Source: Acidobacteriaceae bacterium
GTDB lineage: Bacteria > Acidobacteriota > Terriglobia > Terriglobales > Acidobacteriaceae
Length of the DNA: 8,037 nt
Direction of reading: 5' to 3'
Assembly (NCBI GenBank): GCA_009781125.1
Contig: WQYS01000096.1
Location: forward strand, 1 to 8,037
Shown here one piece after another: positions 4,613 to 8,037 of this stretch (positions within the stretch are counted from its first letter, which is position 1; each line of letters begins with the position of its first letter). The notes below the pieces were generated by a model, which did not search any database, had not been told where the DNA came from, and saw only the letters and a program-made list of their open reading frames with translations. Both the position numbers and the translations under genes were made by a program.

Positions 4613-7228
4613 ATGCGCCGCATCTCTCGCCGCAAGCTGCTTCGTTCCGGACTTACGCTCTCTGCCGCATCGGCGGCGAACCTCTCCGCGTGGGCGCGCG
4701 TTGCTGAGAAGATCGCCGCTTCGGCCTCGCCCATGGTCATGGTTGAGGCCGAGACCTTCGCCGCGCGCGGCGGATGGGTCGTGGACCAGCAGTCTGCCTT
4801 CCAGATGGGATCCTCGTACCTGATGGCCCATGGCATGGGAGTTCCGGTAGAAGATGCGCGCACCGAAGTTGCTGTTCCCGTATCTGGCTCCTACCGCGTG
4901 TGGGTGCGCACGCGCGACTGGGTGGCGGAGTGGAAGGCTCCGGGCGCTCCCGGGCGCTTCAAGGTCGAGGTTGACGGCAAGCTGCTGGAGACCGTCTTTG
5001 GCGTTAGAGGCGGAGAGTGGCACTGGCAGGATGGCGGCGTCATCGATCTGCGGGCGGGCAAGGTTCCGGTCGCACTGCACGATCTGACCGGATTCGCAGG
5101 CCGCTGCGACGCCATACTCTTTGCCGCTGATGCGGATTTTGTTCCGCCCAACATTCTTGCGGAACAGGCTGCCTTTCGCAAGCAGGTCTTGCGCCTGCCG
5201 GAGCATCCAGAGGACGCGGGCCGGTTCGATTTGGTCGTGGCTGGCGGAGGAATGGCGGGGACGGCGGCAGCCATAACGGCGGCACGGCTGGGACTCAAGG
5301 TTGCGCTGATTCAGGACCGCCCGGTGCTGGGCGGCAATACCAGTTCGGAGATTCGCGTCGCTCTGGGCGGCGTCATCAATCTTCCTCCTTATCCCTCTAT
5401 CGGGGTCGTGGTGGGAGAGCTTGATCCTAATAAGCCCGGTAATGCAGCCGCAGCGGCCAACTACGGCGACGAGCAGAAACTTGATCTGGTGCGGGCAGAG
5501 AAGAACATCAGCCTGTTTCTCAACACGCGCCTGTTTTCAGTTGAAAAGCAGGATGGCAAGATTGAGTCCGTCACTGCGCGCGAGATACTTACGGGCAGGG
5601 ATCTGCGCTTCCGCGCTCCGCTGTTTGCCGATTGCACGGGCGACGCCACGCTGGGCTATCTGGCCGGAGCCGACTTCCGCTACGGACGCGAAAGCCGCGC
5701 CCAGACCGGCGAGCCGCTGGCTCCGGAGGTGGCCGATAACTTCGTCAACGGAGCGTCGGTGATGTGGTACTCGGAGGACGCGGGCAAGCCGTCGCCGTTT
5801 CCTGAGACTCCCTGGGCCATGCAGTTCAACGAGCAGAGTGTTCAGAACGCCGCGCGCGGAGACTGGGACTGGGAGCTGGGTCATCGCTTCAATCAGATCA
5901 CCGATTTCGAGCGCGTCCGCGACGCCGCCTTCCGCGCCATCTACGGCAACTGGTCGTTTCAGAAGAACAGCTACTCGCGCAAAGAGGAGTTTGCAAACCT
6001 GCGTCTGGCCTGGGTCTCGTCAATCGGCGGCAAGCGCGAGTCGCGCCGCCTGATGGGAGACGTCATCATCCAGCAACAGGATATCGCCGACCAGCGCAAG
6101 TTTCCCGACGGCTGCGTCACCGCCACATGGCCTATCGACCTGCACCACCCGGATACGAAGAACGCTGAGTACTTTCGGAGCGAAGCCTTTCGCACGGTCG
6201 CGGATTTCGGTGAGAAGATGCCTTATACCATTCCCTATCGCTGCCTGTACTCGCGCAACGTCGGCAACCTTTTCATGGCGGGGCGCAACATCAGTGTCAC
6301 CCACGTGGCGCTGGGCACGGTTCGCGTGATGCGCACCACGGGCATGATGGGCGAGGTGGTCGGCATGGCGGCGGCTATCGCGCGCGCGCGGGATACTTCA
6401 CCGCGTGGAGTCTATGAGAGTTATCTGCCCGAACTGATTGCTTTCATGACGCGCGGCGTGGGCAAGACCGCTCTTGCGCCTCCTCCGAAGAGCTCGGTTC
6501 CGGCAGGCTACACGCTGGCCTGGTCGGACGAGTTCGACGGCGACGCGCTCGACGCCGCCAAGTGGGACTACCGCACGGACAGCAAGTGCTGGAGCACGCA
6601 GGTTCCGCAGAACGTATCGGTTGGCGGCGGCAATCTGATGGTTGCTGCTACGTCAGGCACCAGAGAGTCGCTCGGCACCGGCGTCATCGTGCCCTGCCTC
6701 TCGAATGATCCCCCTGGGACGTTCAACGGCAGGTACAACGGCGGTGGCGTCATCAGCAAGGCAGCCTTTGGCTATGGCTACTACGAGTGCCGCATGCGCG
6801 TGATGGTCGGCAAAGGATGGCACTCGGCGTTCTGGCTGCTGCGGCACGATGGCTCGGGCAGCGCAGGCAGCTCGCTGGCGGACCTGGAGTTCGATGTGAT
6901 GGAGAACGATTCCGTCTCGCTGCACTCGTATGAGATCAACATGCATCAATGGAAGGGCGCGCGCAGCGACTTCGGCAACAAGACAGTCAAGACGCCGCCG
7001 CTCTCGGACTATCACGTCTACGGCTACGAATACACGCCCGAAAAGGCGAACTACTTTTTTGACGGCGAGCTGGTGCATTCGGTCGATATAAAGTCCCTGC
7101 CGCAGGCCGAGGTGAATATCTGGCTTACTCTCATCGCGGCTGGTTTCAACGATACCGACGCGGTCGATACGACGCGGCTGCCCGGACACGTGTATGTCGA
7201 CTACGTTCGCTTTTACAAAAAGGCCTGA
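4613..7228 (+). CDS. Tat-exported FAD-dependent oxidoreductase fused to a GH16 glycoside hydrolase
   Basis: This 871-residue protein has four parts. Residues 1-28 form a twin-arginine signal (SRRKLLRSG at 5-13, then a mild hydrophobic stretch ending AWA), fitting export of a cofactor-loaded enzyme. Residues 41-175 are a beta-sandwich-type domain (VEAETFAARGGWVVDQQ, YRVWVRTRDWVAEWKAPGAP, EWHWQDGG, LHDLTGFAGRCDAI) like the golvesin/xanthan-lyase binding domain seen in front of related oxidoreductases. Residues 205-612 are an FAD_oxidored-type enzyme: GxGxxG in VVAGGGMAG (208-216), PVLGGNTSSEIR (237-248), ADCTGDATLG (339-348) and MAGRNISVTHVALGTVRVMR (555-574). After a Pro-rich linker (about 620-632), residues 633-871 are a complete GH16 domain: LAWSDEFDG at its start and the catalytic motif EFDVME with E759 as nucleophile, D761, and E764 as acid/base. 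It probably oxidises and/or cleaves a beta-glucan or galactan outside the cytoplasm. The substrate is unknown, and family members of the oxidoreductase are poorly characterised. No frameshift or internal start is seen at the junction. Confidence 0.88.
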   Translation: MRRISRRKLLRSGLTLSAASAANLSAWARVAEKIAASASPMVMVEAETFAARGGWVVDQQSAFQMGSSYLMAHGMGVPVEDARTEVAVPVSGSYRVWVRTRDWVAEWKAPGAPGRFKVEVDGKLLETVFGVRGGEWHWQDGGVIDLRAGKVPVALHDLTGFAGRCDAILFAADADFVPPNILAEQAAFRKQVLRLPEHPEDAGRFDLVVAGGGMAGTAAAITAARLGLKVALIQDRPVLGGNTSSEIRVALGGVINLPPYPSIGVVVGELDPNKPGNAAAAANYGDEQKLDLVRAEKNISLFLNTRLFSVEKQDGKIESVTAREILTGRDLRFRAPLFADCTGDATLGYLAGADFRYGRESRAQTGEPLAPEVADNFVNGASVMWYSEDAGKPSPFPETPWAMQFNEQSVQNAARGDWDWELGHRFNQITDFERVRDAAFRAIYGNWSFQKNSYSRKEEFANLRLAWVSSIGGKRESRRLMGDVIIQQQDIADQRKFPDGCVTATWPIDLHHPDTKNAEYFRSEAFRTVADFGEKMPYTIPYRCLYSRNVGNLFMAGRNISVTHVALGTVRVMRTTGMMGEVVGMAAAIARARDTSPRGVYESYLPELIAFMTRGVGKTALAPPPKSSVPAGYTLAWSDEFDGDALDAAKWDYRTDSKCWSTQVPQNVSVGGGNLMVAATSGTRESLGTGVIVPCLSNDPPGTFNGRYNGGGVISKAAFGYGYYECRMRVMVGKGWHSAFWLLRHDGSGSAGSSLADLEFDVMENDSVSLHSYEINMHQWKGARSDFGNKTVKTPPLSDYHVYGYEYTPEKANYFFDGELVHSVDIKSLPQAEVNIWLTLIAAGFNDTDAVDTTRLPGHVYVDYVRFYKKA

Positions 7229-7251
7229 TGCGTTCATGGGATGCCTGGGGC

Positions 7252-7260
7252 TGATACACT
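7252..7260 (+). promoter_or_regulatory. Extended -10-like element placing the M2 peptidase start at +1
   Basis: TGATACACT contains the TGn extension and hexamer TACACT (7255-7260). The ATG begins at 7268, seven bases after the hexamer, exactly where transcription would be expected to start, so the mRNA may be leaderless. No Shine-Dalgarno sequence lies in the 15 bases before the ATG. The only G-run (7247-7250) is upstream of the element itself. Confidence 0.5.
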
Positions 7261-7267
7261 TCCGAAC

Positions 7268-8037
7268 ATGCGAGTGTTTCGAGTTGTATTTATTGCAGCC
7301 CTTCTAGCTTTCATTCCGATGTTATCCGCCGAGACCAAGCCCGCCGCCTCTGAGACGAAGCCGACCGTGGCCGAGGCCCAGGCTTTCATGGTGAAGGCCG
7401 AGGCCGAGCTTCTGGCTGCGGCCAACGAGTCCAGCCGCGCCAGTTGGGTGCAGGAGACTTTCATCACCGACGACACCGAGGCCATCGCCGCCAAGGCCAA
7501 CGAGCGCTACATGGTGTTAACCAACGATCTGGTGATCGCGGCGCGGCGCTTCGACGGCCTCCAGATGCCGCCCGATCTGGCGCGCAAGTTCATGCTGCTG
7601 AAGCTGAACGGATCGCCCACCGACCCGAAGCTGGTGGCCGAGCTTTCGCAGGTCTCTGCCGCGCTCGATGGCATGTACGGCAAGGCGAAGTATTGCCGCC
7701 AGGCGGCGCCGTCGGCTACAGGTCCGGGTGAGGAGTGTTTCGGAATCGATGAGCTTGACGTGCTGATGGCGAAGTCGCGCGATCCGAAGGAGCTGCAGGA
7801 CCTCTGGGTGGGATGGCACAAGATCGGCGTGCCTATGCGCGTGAAGTATGCGCGCATGGTCGAGCTGTCGAACCAGGGCGCGACGGAGTTCGGCTACAAG
7901 GATACGGGAGAGCTGTGGCGCTCGGGCTACGACATGACTCCGGCGGAGTTCTCCGCCGAGCTGGAGCGGGTGTGGACGCAGCTTGAGCCTCTCTACAAAG
8001 AGCTGCATGCTTATGTTCGCTTCAAGCTGATCCAGAA
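7268..8037 (+). CDS. M2-family (ACE-like) peptidyl-dipeptidase, 3' partial
   Basis: The frame stays open to the window end, giving the first 256 residues of a zinc dipeptidyl carboxypeptidase related to angiotensin-converting enzyme. Family members are roughly 600-700 residues, so the zinc site HEMGH lies beyond the window and activity cannot be judged. Residues 1-21 are a Sec signal peptide (basic MRVFR, hydrophobic VVFIAALLAFIPML, small residues SA before the likely cut), so the enzyme is exported. The mature part matches M2 well: ASWVQETFITDDTE (58-71), LDGMYGKAKYC (133-143), the cysteine pair C143/C157 that corresponds to a conserved ACE disulfide, LDVLMAKSRDPKEL (163-176), the W180-x-x-W183 region, VELSNQGATEFGY (198-210), ELWRSGYD (215-222) and PLYKELHAYVRFKL (241-254). 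The start follows a -10-like element with no ribosome binding site. It probably releases dipeptides from peptides in the periplasm. It begins 39 bases after the GH16 fusion gene but likely has its own promoter. Confidence 0.92.
   Translation, partial: MRVFRVVFIAALLAFIPMLSAETKPAASETKPTVAEAQAFMVKAEAELLAAANESSRASWVQETFITDDTEAIAAKANERYMVLTNDLVIAARRFDGLQMPPDLARKFMLLKLNGSPTDPKLVAELSQVSAALDGMYGKAKYCRQAAPSATGPGEECFGIDELDVLMAKSRDPKELQDLWVGWHKIGVPMRVKYARMVELSNQGATEFGYKDTGELWRSGYDMTPAEFSAELERVWTQLEPLYKELHAYVRFKLIQ

Noticed and set aside
4589..5206. Long minus-strand open frame opposite the FAD-GH16 gene
   Set aside because: High GC content makes long antisense frames common; the translation shows no recognisable domain, while the plus strand encodes clear conserved motifs.
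6653..7237. Minus-strand open frame of 194 codons opposite the GH16 domain
   Set aside because: A shadow of GC-rich coding sequence; the plus frame carries the GH16 catalytic motif.
1..8037. CRISPR array, tRNA/rRNA genes, insertion sequences or phage genes
   Set aside because: No regularly spaced repeats, cloverleaf-like sequences, transposase motifs or terminal inverted repeats were seen on either strand.

Overview
The window looks like a piece of a GC-rich chromosome, most likely from Acidobacteriota, class Terriglobia (Granulicella/Edaphobacter/Terriglobus-like). That placement is inferred from gene content: a short KdpD, a secreted M2 peptidase and a Tat-exported FAD oxidoreductase. No rRNA or other taxonomic marker is present. 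No tRNA, rRNA, CRISPR array, insertion sequence or transposase was seen.

Left block, 2-2309 (+): a tightly packed potassium-response module. It starts inside kdpD, encoding a sensor that ends after its universal-stress (USP) domain and has no histidine kinase part. Its stop overlaps the start of kdpE, a complete response regulator. A flavin-reductase-family gene follows two bases after kdpE. The kinase that would phosphorylate KdpE is not in the window.

Middle block, 2322-3427: a minus-strand serine-acetyltransferase-like hexapeptide protein of the kind found in surface-polysaccharide clusters, convergent with the flavin reductase gene. Behind it lies a 467-bp gene-free region whose central part is strikingly AT-rich. 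It carries two similar 14-bp imperfect palindromes whose centres are 43 bp apart, a candidate operator pair. The low-GC tract and an isolated polysaccharide-type gene suggest a locally acquired segment.

Right block, 3428-8037 (+): trpD (anthranilate phosphoribosyltransferase, with an internal insertion), then an 871-residue Tat-exported protein that joins a carbohydrate-binding-like N-domain, an FAD_oxidored oxidoreductase and a complete GH16 glycoside hydrolase with its catalytic motif. The last gene is the first 256 residues of a secreted M2 (ACE-like) dipeptidyl carboxypeptidase.

The same extended -10-like element, TGATAC(A)CTT, lies ahead of all three right-hand genes. For trpD and the peptidase it sits so close to the ATG, with no Shine-Dalgarno sequence, that leaderless or near-leaderless transcripts are likely. 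The GH16 fusion and this promoter pattern are the two observations most worth following.
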